A DNA stretch of 64,000 bases from Blastomussa wellsi (Eukaryota > Cnidaria > Anthozoa > Scleractinia > Plerogyridae): assembly GCA_947652115.1 (NCBI GenBank), contig OX393562.1, positions 20,096,969 through 20,160,968 on the forward strand, given 5' to 3'. Below are positions 1-12,283 of the stretch, one piece after another. The position numbers and the translations under genes were made by a program. Every line of letters starts with the position of its first letter. Position 1 is the stretch's first letter. The notes under the pieces were generated by a model. That model was not told the origin of the DNA. It ran no database searches and saw only the letters and a list, made by a program, of their open reading frames with translations.

Positions 1-71
1 ATGGGTCAACATTCCTTCAATCAGGCAATTACAGTATTATAGTACGATAAAGGGGTGCATGAAAAGGATAC

Positions 72-3000
72 GCAGTCATTGTGACATTTCTCTGCCCTTT
101 GACCAGCAAGTAATCTTCATAATCTGCCAGGCGAGTCTGTAGCATCTCTTTGATTTGTGAGATGGTTGTCAGGAGCTGTTGGCTAATGGAGGGCTCTCCT
201 CGGCTTGTGCAGAACAAAACACAAAACAGCGACTTGAGGCTACGCGTCATTTCCGACAAAGAAGACTCCAGCTGAGGGGGCATCTCCACACCAGCTGGAG
301 TCGCAAGAAAGCCTAATAAGTCACCTCTTTTGACCAACTCCCAACGATGCCGCAGGGTTCGAACTTGATTCTCGACAGCAACCTGGAATGATCATGTTTG
401 TGTTACTCACGAAACAAATTTTTTAAATTACTAGGAATCAAAATAACAAACCTCTATGGGGAAAATAAGGAACAACAACCTCACAAAATCCAATTTAGGA
501 TTATTCGCAAGTGCAAATAAAAGAAAAAAGTGTTACATAATTGAAAAATAAGTGAAACTGTGTGTAGTGCAAGCTACTGTAGCTAAAAATAAAACAATAT
601 TTAAGCACACAGATGTCCAACCAACTTGAAGTGCTCTGCCAATTCTAGAGTTATACACAATGTAAGTTCATTTGGCAAATTGTTCCAGTCATTGATCGTT
701 GGCCAAAAGCTAGATTTGTGTTCACTGCATGAAGCTTAGACAGGGATGTATTGTAGAATCAGTGACACAAGCTACTCGAAGCATAAACCCTTAACTGGCA
801 GAAGGCATAGTAAAAATGCGCAAGTCAAATGACGACTGGATCTGGTCTTAAACACAACTAAACAAACAGAACAGCCATTATCCATTGTGATTGGTTAGTG
901 CATGTTGCACAAATTTCTTATTTCATCAAACCCCGACAATGCAATCAACAAGTAACAACTCCAACATGCAACTGGTGGGCACCCGCACTGAGGTAAAACG
1001 CGTGTATGTTCTATGCAAGCAAATCATGTTTGCATATTTCTGGAGGATGAAGGGAGGTTCTCATTTGGAAAGGAGGGTCTGCCAAAGGCAAATGTAAAAC
1101 GGAACCCTAACGGAGGCCAACATGGTCGTGGCCTTTTTTGACACTGAAAGACACATATTATCACAGCTCGAAGCAAGACAAAAAACCTCCATGTCCTTTC
1201 ACATGAGTTGCTTTGTAAAACTGATAAATGACATGTCAAGCCAGGAATACCAAGAAAAATGACAAGCAGATGGGTATATACTTTTATCACTGACAACAAG
1301 TTGAATGCCTAGGAATTGTTTTAACTCCACACACCTACCCCCACAGTGGTCCTCATCGAATCAAGCACTTTCTTGACAGCACTTTCCAGTCTCTCCATGA
1401 CAGACTGAGCCTGCTGCACTGTCCACTGACCCTGCGTGGTAGAAGGCTTGATACAAGACAAGGATTGTAATGCTTGAAAAATGAACTGAGCCACATTGCA
1501 CTGCTTTGTCTGCCAAATAAACACAAGAAACGAGATATATGCTTATTACTGACAGTAGCACTAAAACAGGTGCCTGTTATTTAGAATAGCCATGAGTAAT
1601 GTTATTGGAGATTTAGACATGCTTGCAGAATGCTGGAAAATTGGTTTTAAAAAATTACAGGATTTGAAACTTTGATTAGCAGGGCAAGGCTTACAACAGT
1701 TGAAGGTGGTCGTCTTCTTCAACAATTAATGTGTACACTGTCAGAGTTTCTTTAAATTTGGTCACAGTACTAAGTCAACTATCTACTATGCACTAGTCAC
1801 TTCTCCTTTTCTTTCTAAAATCCATGACAAATAAATCCATGCAAAAGCAGTAGATAGCAAAGCCATAGACCCTTTTCATAAATGGCTGCCAATAGACCAA
1901 TTTCGATATTTTAATATTCAGCCTAAAACAATAGACATCACTACGAGGCTCCGGGGAATCAATCCCACAAACTCTCTAATTTATACCCCGGAGCCTCGTG
2001 CTGAGGTCTATTGTTTTAGGCTGAATATTAAAATATCGAAATTGGTCTATTGAAAATTCTTTTGTATGCATTCAAATTAGCCTCACTAAACTTGTTTGGG
2101 GGTAAAGGTTCTTTTGAATTATCAACTCAGAAACGAGGTTAGTCAGGCTAATTTTAATACTTACGAAATAATTTATAATTGGCAGCCATTTATGAAAAGG
2201 ATCTATAAGTACATGTAGAACAGACTTGTAGCAGAAAGTAGTTCAAATTGATTCCATTTGCTCTACACGGACTGAGTTACAAGAACAGTTCCGGCATTGA
2301 CTGCACCCGCCCTTGGGGCATAGCAGAGAATTAAACATTACCCCAGTATAAAAAAGCAATGCGGAACAAACTCGATTTGGGAACATTTATGCTTGGTTAT
2401 CACTATTGACATAGTCGGAGTAGGAGTCATAAGCAGAGTCGCAAACGTTATCTAGTGAAAATCAAATAGACGGTGTTGTGAGCAGATTCCGCTTATGACT
2501 CCATCACTTAGGATTTAGTTAAAACTTGATTGTCGGAGTCGCAAGCAGAAAGGGAGTACCCGGAGTGCCTGAAACTAGCAGACTAGCAGTGTGATTGGTT
2601 TGTTCTTCCACTTCTGCTTGCAACTCTGGCAATCAGTGGTTTTCACTTGATCATAAATGATGGAGTGATAAGCAGAATCGGACGAAAATGGAAACTTTCT
2701 AATTCTTCTGACTCTGATTCCGTCATGCTTATGACTCCAGTTTTTAATTTTCACTAGGACGTCGTAAGAGTTGTTACAACTCCGCTTACAACTCCAACTC
2801 TGACTCTGTTGCTTTTGAAAACCAGGCTTTAATAGTCTCAGACTTGTTTGCCCCCACCTAAGCTGACCTCAAAATCTAGCACCCACAGGGGCAATGTGTC
2901 ATTAAAATTGTGTTAAATCCTGGCTTTGACTGCGTCAAATTCCTGCTATGTCCCAGGAATTGGAGAGCCAGGATTTCAATTGACTAATGTTTATTAGCAG

Positions 3001-6000
3001 AATTCTACTTGCATACTAATGCAAATGCTGCAATCTGATTGGCTAAAAGGTTGTATACTATCAGCCATTAGTGCGCAGTGGCAGGAGATCATCTGAAGAA
3101 TGAGGGTGCTTGCCCGTTTCTGTGAAGTTTTGGAGGAAGGATTAGAAATACACTGGTTAATTTCATTTCGAGGAATAACCAAAGAAGCACATTTACCATT
3201 ACACGGCTTTTAAAACTTCAAAATTAATAAATAAATTGATGAGCATGCATACAAGACTGCAAGTTTCAAAAGGCTTATAATTCTGTGCACAATTTCGCTA
3301 AAGTGTGTGCTTTAATTACTACTTTTGATATGTACAGAGATAATTGGAAATCATTATTTGAAGTAAATATATTAAGAATTCTACTAAAACAATTAGATTA
3401 TTCGCTCTCAATTTCTATGAGGTGATAGTTGATTCGGCCTTCGGCCTCACAGAAATCTCGAGCTTATAATCTAATTGTTAATTATGAGCTCATGCAAAGT
3501 CTGCAGCAGTTAGTTTATTCAAGATTTTCTTAGTCCATTTTTTACCTCGCTTACAAGGACCAAAACCGTCCCGGTAGCAAGTCGGACAAAGTGGAGAACA
3601 TGAGGTAAATATGGACATCTGTCTGAGCTTAAAAAGACTGGTTGACGATAATACTCATGCTTCTTGTCAGTATGTTGTGAACTACTGGCTGCTTCAAGTT
3701 CTTCAGATTCATCAGTTTCATCTACTTCTTCATCCTCCACCTAAAAACACATAAAATGAGTTGCATGTGAGAGCTATTTTTTGCAGAGTAACTGACACCA
3801 CGACTTTAACGTGTAGTATAAAAATGGTAAATAAGACAGATGCCTTTAACGTCTGATGGCATTAACGGACAGTGTTTACGTCTCGGACGTTAAAGGCGTC
3901 TAGTATAAAAACGGGACGCCATTAACCTGGATACAACCCCACCATGTTTCTAGCAAGTTGCAAGTCGATTTGTTCGTAAATCCGCGCACAAAAAGTTTAT
4001 TTTTTATTATTTTTTCGCGTCAGGCCGTCTACTAAATGCGTCCCGTTTTTATACCAGACGCCTTTAACGCCTTAGACGTCAAAGGCGTCTAGATGACTTT
4101 ATCATCTCTAGCATAAAAACAGCCATTCATTCCATATATTCAGACCAGCTTCCACCATTTTATGGAAATTGGTCAGGCCTTTTATAATAAGTAAATATAT
4201 AATATTTACAAGTTTTAACATAAAAAAATAAAAACACCTGGCCAAAATCTCATTTTCCCAGTTAAAGCTTGCCGCCAGACCCCTGGATGCAGGCACCTTC
4301 AGTACTGAGCAGAGAAGATGGAAAATGGTCACCATTTCCCCTGGATATGAGCCTGAGAAGGGCGAAAAAGGATTTCCAAAATGGGGATGGTGGGCTTTTC
4401 TCTAAATGACAAGGGAAGGACTTTTTATCTATGGCAAAAGCATAGACAGTAGTCTACAACATTATCTGCTATGCCATATAGCATACTGATTTGATTATCA
4501 TTTCACATCTACCTTCAGGAAAATAAATGTTACAAAAAACTTTCGACTTATATATTCATTGTAGAAAACAATGTGATTCAAAAATTGATAACTGAACACT
4601 GAAGCGTGAACAAAGACAATAATGTTTTACAGTAAGCAAAGGAATGTTCTCACATGCGGTTACCTTATCATATGGCACTTTCAAGCCAAGTGACGCAAAA
4701 ACACTCACCTTTTTCACCAATGGACAAAAATAACTCACCACCACCCATGTACTTGGCAGAGCTGTCACAGTACTTACCATTTTCTTAAGGTAATCTGGGG
4801 TGTGGTATTCTGGAGTGTGAGCCCTTGGGGTGAAGAAATGCTCTTTTGGTATTGCAGAAGTCTTTGGAAGCCCCTGAGGTGCAGACTCCTTGCCATAACT
4901 TGGTGTAGGTGATGATCGGGGGGAATAAAAAAACTCATCTTCCATTGATGAGCCTGGATCAGCCTCCGCATGCTGTTTACATTTTTTAATATCAACAGGT
5001 TTTGAATGCATAGTAGTTCTTGAGCCCTTCCCTGGAACAGACGAACTGCATTGAGGTAAGAGGCCTCCATGAATGCGGTGTGACACCGAGGGTCCTCCTT
5101 TGCGGAGCACCTTGTGTGTTAGGGGTGGAGGTGTCCTGTTGATTGTTAAAGGTATGGCTTGTCTTGAGTGCGGAAAGATGTTGTGTAGCAGTACTGTGAT
5201 CAGGAGAATGTCAGCAGCCTTCAGTTCTGAGGCATTCCGACTGACAACAAGAAACAAGTATGATTAAATTCAATTGTGGTCATAATCAAAAATTTTAACA
5301 TAAAATTTGCACATGCCAAAATGTGCCACTTCTTTTATGAGAGATGTGCATATTACTTCTTTACTGAAAAGGCAAACTGAAATGACAGGTGGTAGCAGAG
5401 GCAAAAGCAAAGGTAAAGTATATGTCAATCATTAGAATCAGGAGAACAAGAAGGCTCAATGGGGATGGTTCTCCCGAATGGACACTGCAGTTTAACCCCA
5501 GTGATTTTATCAGGTTGCCTAAATATTTGCCAATACCTGTTGAAACTTCATGAGTTTCGAGTCCACCGCAAGGTTACCTCCCAGTATAAAATTCACCATT
5601 TCGTATTTATACACCTGGGTGAGTAGAGACACTGTGAGAGTAGTGTCTTTAAATACCCAAGAACACAAAACAGTGTCCCAGCCAGGGCTCAAACCTGAAC
5701 AGCCCAATCAGGAACCGCAAGGCCATTGAGCATTGAGCCACCCAGAATGACTACATTTGTTTAGCCCACAGAACAGTATGCATGCTATGAAGGGCATTTT
5801 AACACTGCATCGATTTTACATGACTGAGTGAAACTTCGATTTTAAAGTCATGTTTTAAGACATCCTTGCAATAATTTAGCTTATACTTTAGCCTTCATTA
5901 TCAATCAAAAATTTTACTTCAGTTGAGAAATCAGCATGAGTGCAGAAGATCTTAAAGTGCATATGAAGTAAAAATCAACTTAATCTTATTTGAAAGCCCT

Positions 6001-8270
6001 TTAAAAAATGAGGAAGAATAGGGTTTTTCCTTTTCCTAATCCATGTTTTTATATGTTATGCAAATTAGATAACTGATGACATCATAAGTGGTTACAGTAT
6101 GGGGATTAGGTTTTATTCATTTCAACATTTGGAAAAAATTAAAACTTCAACAACACAAACGAGACCAACATAACAGTGAAATAGAAGCTCTACCATGGAT
6201 TTCATCGTCGCTATCATTATTCAAACTCTGTAAACAATGCCTTGCATCTCAAAATTTATATATCGCTTTTTCTGTATTTGTAATTAAAGAGAAATATTTT
6301 TAAGAATAAAATGATAGGGGAGATTAAAATAAATTGTATAATCTTAAGTGTGGATGAGCTATTTCTTGGCATTTTTATGCTTAAGTTAGTCAAATGTTAA
6401 ATGAACATCTGTTCAGCATGTTCTATTGAGCATGTTGGACATTCTATATTTTCCAGCTTATTTACCAAGGTCTAATTCTCACAGGTATGAGTTGTGGTAT
6501 TATTATTTCTTCATGCAACATGCAATGTAAAAATGATGCAATTGTCAAAATGTCCTTCATAGATTATTGTCTGGCGTACTTAATTTTCACTGTCCTACAG
6601 AAATGCAGTCCTTCTGGGTTTTAGGATTCCAGGCCTTTGTTGCCAGAATTCTGGATTTACAGGTTTCCTGCATTCCAGCTTTTAGGACAACCCACATTCC
6701 ACTGGCTGTTGATCTGAAAGCTGGGACTCACCACATTCTTTACATAGCAGATATATATGATTGATGCACTTACTATAATCTATTGGACTGAAGTGCCTCC
6801 CCACATGTAACAATGCTTACAATATTGTATAATACCTGGAATATAGAGCAAGAAGCTTTGTGTTAACCAGCAACAATGCATGCACTGCATTCTGTTCACC
6901 TCTGTTCCTTGCCATGCCAAGTGCTGTATCAAGCAAACCAATACTCATTTCACTAAGACCCAGATTGACATGAATACGTTCAACAGCCTCAACTAAGAAG
7001 CTCTGTTGCTGTGACGCTAGAAATCCCCATGTGTCAATCAAACCACCCAGTGTTTTCCATGCCTTTTTCTGTGCTGACAATATTTCTGGCTTCAATAGCT
7101 CAAGGGATGCCCCATAATGTAGCGTGGCCAGCTTGTAAACAACTGACAGCTTCCTTTTCAAGAATTCTTCCGATTCTTCACCATCACCATTTACTGCTGT
7201 GAAAACCAGGTTATCGAACTAGAGGGGGTGAACAAAAACGATACAGTGACACAAAGCAAAGAATTAAGACGGAATCCATCAGGAAGTTGAGTAATATTTA
7301 TTTAAGTTGGACAAAAATTGAGTACCAGTGAGAATAATTTAAATCATATTGCGTTATTTTTTACCCTTTATAAAAGGTACAGATGTAAGTAATTATCCAT
7401 GGTAACACTGATAACAACAAAAACCCGCCCAAGAAAATGAATTTTAACGATCACAAGCTATAGGCAAAATCTTACGTGTAGCCATTTTGTAAAATCGTCT
7501 TTAAGAGATTGATTGGAATTATAGTGGAACTTCGAAATTTGTTTTCGATGTTTGGTGTTGTTAGAAAAGATTTCTTTTGATAAGATATTTGAAGCAGTAA
7601 CTCAAAAGTTTGCAATAAGGTGTAAATAATTTTGGTACAACAATTTCTTATCAGAGCCTGAGAAAATGAATTTCAAAGCTCGCAAGCTATAGGAAAAATC
7701 TCACATCTTTTAAGCAATTCAATGGAATTCAGTGGTGCATATGGGAAGTTTAGGGGGCACAACTAAGCTATAGATGATGCTTATGGTGATAGCCGAGAGC
7801 AAGTCTAACTTCTTGAGTCCATATAGAAAAGGTAGAGGCCTCATAAGTATTTCCTAGTAGGGTGTGAAACAAGCAGACTTAAAAAATATTACCCAGTCCA
7901 ATACATAGAAAATTTTGGACTAGTAATGAAGCATTCTGATTGGCTAATTTGAGTTATTTGCCTTTTGTTGGGTAATAAAAACAGATTTTTATAAATCAAC
8001 CAAGAAACATACCTGACTGAAAACAAACAATGTGCCATCTTCACACAGAATGGATGAATAAGGGTTCCCCAAATCATTCATGTATGTTAGTGATGTGATC
8101 ATTGGAGAAAAGATTTGTGACAAGGCCGTCATATCCATCTCATCTTCATTGTGGTCTTCACCAATAAAACCAGCCTTGCAAGAAACCTTGTTGATGTGTT
8201 TGACAAATGCTTTATCCGCATGGATAAAAATAATGTCGGGTAGCGAACTTATGATTAGTGTACACTTCAT
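72..8270 (-). CDS. HPS1: Hermansky-Pudlak syndrome 1 protein, BLOC-3 subunit (3' end cut by window)
   Basis: HPS1 pairs with HPS4 in BLOC-3, the guanine-nucleotide exchange factor for Rab32/38 in biogenesis of lysosome-related organelles. I assemble six minus-strand exons: 8270-8013, 7218-6836, 5240-4778, 3740-3546, 1509-1339 and 382-72. All have AG/GT borders and phases that join without a break (0, 2, 0, 0, 0, 2), giving about 593 residues of a family usually near 700. Recognisable blocks are the N-terminus (MKCTLIISSLPDIIFIHADK), the exon 1 segment SQIFSPMITSLTYM, the exon 2 run AVNGDGEESEEFLKRKLSV, HALLLVNTKLLALYSS across the exon 2/3 join, and DYEDYLLVKGQRNVTMTAY in exon 6. Exon 3 and the start of exon 4 are an acidic and Pro/Ser-rich, probably disordered linker, as in other HPS1 proteins. 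The C-terminal exons lie left of position 1. The start is the first ATG of the conserved N-terminus. Assignment is by remembered family similarity, not by search. Confidence 0.88.
1866..2205. mobile_element. Outer MITE, host of a second nested MITE
   Basis: Inverted termini CCTTTTCATAAATGGCTGCC (from about 1870) and its reverse complement (about 2180-2200) bracket 340 bp in HPS1 intron 5. Flanking TA may be the target duplication. A second inverted-repeat element sits just inside the left terminus. No coding capacity. Family not identified. Confidence 0.75.
1890..2052. mobile_element. Inner MITE with long terminal inverted repeats
   Basis: About 45 bp at 1890-1935 (CAATAGACCAATTTCGATAT onward) recurs almost exactly as its reverse complement ending at 2052. 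The short centre carries a second palindrome around GAGGCTCCGG / CCGGAGCCTC. It lies inside the outer element at 1866-2205, so it inserted later or the two form one composite. Confidence 0.8.
2410..2822. mobile_element. MITE with imperfect GGAGTNGGAGT termini
   Basis: The left arm (AGTCGGAGTAGGAGTCATAA) and right arm (ending ACTCCAACTCTGACT) are imperfect inverted copies. Both contain the subterminal TTTTCACTAG or its complement. Internal copies of the TCATAAGCAGAGTC motif occur in both orientations. It lies in HPS1 intron 4, noncoding. Confidence 0.6.
3391..3478. repeat. Small palindromic element
   Basis: CAATTAGATTATTCGCTCTC on the left pairs with a reverse-complement arm ending in TATAATCTAATTG. 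Between them is a short GGCCTTCGGCC hairpin. About 88 bp, 68 bp from HPS1 exon 4. Probably a small MITE. Confidence 0.55.
3813..4122. mobile_element. MITE with CTTTAACGTC subterminal repeats
   Basis: Both ends carry TAGTATAAAAA / CTAGCATAAAAAC and several copies of GCCTTTAACGTC or its complement. Arms of about 100 bp are imperfectly inverted, and AAAACGGGACGC pairs with GCGTCCCGTTTT. It lies in HPS1 intron 3. Confidence 0.65.
5510..5752 (-). mobile_element. tRNA-derived SINE, minus strand
   Basis: On the minus strand a tRNA-like head has an A box TGGCTCAATGC (5730-5740) and a B box GGTTTGAGCCC (5685-5695). It is followed by a body with TTTTGTGTTCTTGGG and CACCCAGGTGTATAAAT, which resembles the shared central domain of metazoan SINEs. 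A plus-strand relative lies at 28090-28350. It is inserted in HPS1 intron 2. The tRNA-like part does not fold as an obvious functional tRNA. Confidence 0.6.
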
Positions 8271-8479
8271 TTTTGTTACGTCAGCTTCCCCAAAAGGAGG
8301 CAGCAGTGGTTGCAGTTCTCAATAAATCAAATTTTCCAGCACTTGCATCAGTGAACAATGAAAAGAGTAATGCTCCTTCATCATATTTCTAGCTGAAATC
8401 AAAACCAAGCTGTCATGTTAGTAATACAAGAACAAAACTTGGTAACACAAAAATCATGCATTAAATTTCATACAAAGTT

Positions 8480-8707
8480 TACATATTTTATTTTATTCGC
8501 TTATATTGTAATTAAGTTTGATGTTACGTAGCTAGATATATTTCAAATAATTTTATTATATATTTGTAATAATTCAATATTTTAAATAATTCTTACGTAA
8601 AATATTTAAGATATATTTCTTATAATTTATACTAATAGTGTCCACAATTAGTTTGTACAAAGCTAAATACTTTGACACTTTAATAAAGTCTTCATCATCA
8701 TCATCAC
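8480..8707 (+). mobile_element. LINE 3' end, 5'-truncated, with (CAT)n tail
   Basis: GTGTCCACAATTAG followed by GCTAAATACTTTGACACTTT and AATAAAGT is the plus-strand version of the 3' end seen on the minus strand at 19338-19400 (ATTTAGCTAAAAGCTAATTG then TGGACACTAT). The copy ends in a TCATCATCATCATCAC microsatellite tail, as expected for target-primed reverse transcription. Only the AT-rich 3' region remains. Confidence 0.6.
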
Positions 8708-9085
8708 AAAATTTGACAATAGGCACCATAGGGAGGCAGGAACCCAGAAGAATTGGGGTTGGAGAGAGAGTACAGGAGGTGGGAGGAGGTATGAGTGGTC
8801 AGGAAGCAGGATTTCAGAGGAGGGGAGACCCGGGAGAAGTTGGAAAAATTGTTTACAACAATGTGTAGGAAAGACACAAAGAAGTGAGATCTTATTATTA
8901 TTGTCTTCTAAGAAAGGGGTGGGAACTGTGAGTTAATGGTACAGTAGGTGAGTTGTTTGAACTAGTGACAATTTTTTCACATGGATGTCTCAGGCCATTC
9001 AAACAACTGACTTTCTTTTTCAAACTGATAGCTCAAGCTGTTTGAAAGATGACAATTTTTTTAATGGATAGCTCAAGCTGTTCGA
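8708..9085. other. No gene seen
   Basis: A purine-rich GGAGG tract (8750-8830) is followed by short diverged copies of a GGATAGCTCAAGCTGTT unit near 9025 and 9065. Further copies of the unit appear right of the next MITE, near 9360 and 9395. Confidence 0.4.
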
Positions 9086-9353
9086 AAGCAATAATAGTCC
9101 AGTTTCAAGCTAACCAAGACTGCTGATCATCTGCAAAGGGTTTGTCTCAAACTGTAGTAAAATAATTATTTGCAAATACCAGTGAAAACATGAAATATTA
9201 ACAACTTTGTACATTGTTTCATTAATTTTACTCTTCAGCATTTTGCTGCTGGTATTTGTAAATATTTTACTTCAGGATGAGACTAACCCTGTGCAGTCGA
9301 GTATTTAGCTTTTTTGTCCAGAGGTATTGGTTAACTCAAAACTGGACTATTGT
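9086..9353. mobile_element. MITE with about 105-bp inverted arms
   Basis: CAATAATAGTCCAGTTTCAA near 9086 pairs with the right end AAAACTGGACTATTG at 9353. The arms stay complementary through the GGTTTGTCTCA and GCAAATACCAG blocks. It is inserted in a run of GGATAGCTCAAGC units. Confidence 0.7.
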
Positions 9354-10250
9354 TTTCAACGGATAGCCATTTCAATGGCTGGAGAGTTTTGTTAAATGGA
9401 TAGCTCGAGCCATTTGCATGGAATCCCAGCTGATTCAAACTGCTGATAAACAGCTAACTAATGGCTGTCCATTTCTGGGAGGCTGTAAGGAACATTTTGC
9501 ACATATATTCTATTGAAATAATATATTCAAATTAAATTTAGGCTCTTAATTTTTTTGGAAATCTAGGCGGATGGGGGTCTTTTGCCTTGGAAATCCAGGC
9601 AGGAGGGGGGTCTAGTCCTTCTGGGTGGGAAGGGGGTTAAAAATGTACCCATCCATTGGGTGTGTATGGATGTTTTCTGGAATAACCCAATTTAATGATG
9701 CAACATCAGTCATGGACCAAGTCCTTCCTGGATACACAAGCAACTCATTATAATCACCTCCAGCACCATCTCAATGACCAAGCTGTGACATTGATCAATG
9801 GTGGTTACAAAGGAAATATATAGATGAACATAAATAAGTTAGCAGTGATTTGCCCTAAATACTTAGTTTGTCTTGTATGTTCAATAAAAGTTCAGACAAA
9901 ATGTTAAATGAGCCTTGTGTGCCATTTTTGCCTGTTCTGAGCCGTTTAACTAATCAAACCAAATCGAACTTCCAATTAATCGAACTTAATTGAACTCAAT
10001 TACGTGATTGGGTTCGACCGAGTTCAGTAATCAAACGTAATCAAACTCACAAAAAATTGGAGCAATCAAACGTAATCAATTAATTGAAAGCTTTGTTTAA
10101 CCAGGGAGCACCTTCAGCAATCTGTTCTCCCAGGTGTCCCTGACATAAATAGATACGATAATAAAATAAATATAAAATGTACTGAAATACATATAAACAC
10201 AAAATAATACGATACATTAAAACTATAGAATAAAGTAAGATAGATGATTA
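9354..10250. repeat. Repetitive, no gene; ATCAAAC-type degenerate array
   Basis: 9540-9680 holds a G-rich repeat sharing GTATGGATGTTTTCTGGAA-type sequence with 21770-21800. From about 9945 to 10095 there are many variants of TAATCAAAC and AATCGAACTT. The reverse-oriented counterpart (GATTGGGTTTGATT) is at 12040-12270, on the far side of the gypsy relic. No coding sequence recognised. Confidence 0.45.
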
Positions 10251-10369
10251 AATGATTACAATACTATTTCACTGATTTGTCTTGTGAAGCTTGATGCAGA
10301 ATCAGAGTTTTGAATACTTTTGGATAATGTGTCCCATAAAGCAATACTACTGTAATTAAAAGTGGGTTC

Positions 10370-11975
10370 TGTTATGTTTTTGTAGTGGAAGAACACATGT
10401 GTGCAACTAAAGACGGTGGGCTTGAGTTGGATGCAGTACGATGCCGGAGCGTGTTGTGTAACAATAGTGCCTGTGCGCCACTTTTCTTTGGAGAGGTGGT
10501 CTCTTGCGAGAACTCTGTCTCCGGGTGAGAGTGTCCTGAATTTGGTGTGTCGGTCGTAATAGGACTTCATCTTGGTTTGGTTGTTAGTGACATGCAAACT
10601 GATGTCGGGATGTAATGTAATGTAATGTAAAACTTTATTTAAACACAGAAAATCATCAGTTAAGCTAAAAGTTAAAAACTAAAACTCATTACAACTGTAT
10701 AACATGATTGCCATGTGGGAATGGACCAAGGATAGTCGAGGCAGAGTTCCCTCTGCAGAAATAGTTTGGTGGGTGTGATGCCAGTTGTAGCGTGCTGAGT
10801 GTTACGATAAGAGAGAAGAAAGTTCTGGATGCACAGATGTAAAGTTCCAGCTCCTTCTAATGCTTGCAGATATTTCTTGAATGTTTGAACGAAACGCTCT
10901 GCTTGGCCATTTGCAGTGACACCAACACGCACTGTATGCCATTGAGCTTCAGAAAATCCCCATATTCTTTGGATTGAGAAGGGGGTCAGGGAATCCATAT
11001 CTGGTGAACAGGTTGGAAAGGAGACTAATAGTAGCTGCTGCATCAGTGCTTCTCATAGGTCCTGCCACCTCAGGCCATTTGGAGTACGCATCTACCAGGA
11101 TAAGGTTGTGTTTCCCTTCTGAAGTAGCTGAGCTATCTGTAGAGCTTGCTCAAAACTGACAACCTTTTTTGAATAGCTCTGCTTCGAAGACCACACACAA
11201 ACTGATCTTGTAAGGCCTTGGGCAAATGGGTGCCAAAGTTGCAAGTGGAGGCCAGGTGCTGAAGTTGAGCGGCAAATTCGGAAACACTGGTGTTTTCTGC
11301 TTGTACAAAGGTGTGAAAACGGTATTGCTCGAAGATAACCAATCTCTTCGGAGTGAACTGCTTCTTCAAAATAGCTTTGAAATCAGTGTAATTCTTGGAG
11401 GAAGGAGAAGCCGGCAAGCACAGCAGGGACGGCGTGTGTGGAAAGGATGCGCGTAAGGAAGTAGGCAACCACCAAAAGTTTCCGACAGGTTTTGAACAAG
11501 GTTGTAGCTTTGTAAATTCTCGTCACTAAATGAAGCAAGTAGGATTCAAGCACTTGTTTCATCTGGTTAGTGCCCTATGTAGTTTACGTCTTTTCTCAAA
11601 TAACTACTATACTGAGCATGAATTGAATTACGAACCTTATACTAAAACAAAAAAATGTCATCGTCGTAAAAAGTGGGGGACTGAAGACCCCCAGCCCCCC
11701 GGCTCTGCCGTCCCTGCACAGGTCTGCTAGAACGTCATATGCTTTCCAGACGATGACTGAAATCAAGATGGCTCTACGTCGATGCAAAGTAGAAGAATAG
11801 GCTGCGACTTCATTTGCCACAAAGTATTGATGGAGGCAATCCAAATAGTGGTCGATATTTGAATTCTTAGGGCCGAACTCTTCAATCTTCCCTAAACTGG
11901 CCATACAGCATCCTTGTCGTCAGAAAATGTTATGTTTTAGTAGTGGAAGAACACACGCGTGCAACTAAACATGGT
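10370..11975 (-). mobile_element. Ty3/gypsy relic: gag joined to integrase, pol core deleted
   Basis: Reading the minus strand, a gag-like frame starts near 11904 (MASLGKIEEFG) and continues in another frame to about 11133 (DQFVCGLRSRAIQKRLSVLS). It is followed directly by an integrase segment (ILVDAYSKWPEV, then NGQAERFVQTFKKYLQALEG) and the integrase C-terminus at 10597-10370 (MKSYYDRHTKFRTLSPGDRV). Protease, reverse transcriptase and RNase H are missing. A stretch with TAGTGGAAGAACACA occurs at both ends (about 10380 and 11940) and is what I can see of the LTR ends. A LINE tail near 10600-10680 splits the integrase. Confidence 0.7.
10602..10680 (-). mobile_element. Very short LINE 3' tail
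   Basis: TGTAATGTAATGTAATGTAA followed by AACTTTATTTAAACACAG is the 3' terminus of the LINE family also seen at 32770 and 46022, on the minus strand with a (TTACA)n tail. It sits inside the integrase region of the gypsy relic. The right border is uncertain. Confidence 0.5.
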
Positions 11976-12283
11976 GGACATAAGAGACAACTTTACTGAG
12001 CATGCACACATGGCAATAACTGCTGCATGCCATGTACCACATATCAGGTTTAATTGGGTTTGACTGGAATGGTCAACTTTGGATTCACGGTTGGATACAT
12101 TTGACTGGGAAATATTATGCCAATAACGGATGGATGCGAGTATCACGAGTGCGTTCGATTGAGTTTGATTGGGGTTTTTCAGTTTGACAATCGAATGCAA
12201 CTCAATTGTTCTATTTAGTTTGACTGATTGGGTTTGATTGAGCTTGATTACTGAACAGTTTGATTGGTTACGTCACGTATAAA
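11976..12283. repeat. Degenerate GATTGGGTTTGATT array
   Basis: Many variants of GTTTGATTGGG and TTGACTGG are visible between about 12040 and 12275. No coding sequence. They are opposite in orientation to the array at 9945-10095. Confidence 0.4.

Noticed and set aside
4556..4770. Extension of HPS1 exon 3 beyond 4778
   Set aside because: The frame stays open, but a consensus donor (GTAAGTAC) at 4777 ends the exon in phase with exon 4; the extra residues do not resemble HPS1.
5500..5750. Possible functional tRNA gene
   Set aside because: A and B boxes are visible on the minus strand, but no clean acceptor stem or anticodon arm; a SINE body follows directly.
8080..8325. Plus-strand open frame of 81 codons
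   Set aside because: It is the opposite strand of HPS1 exon 1.
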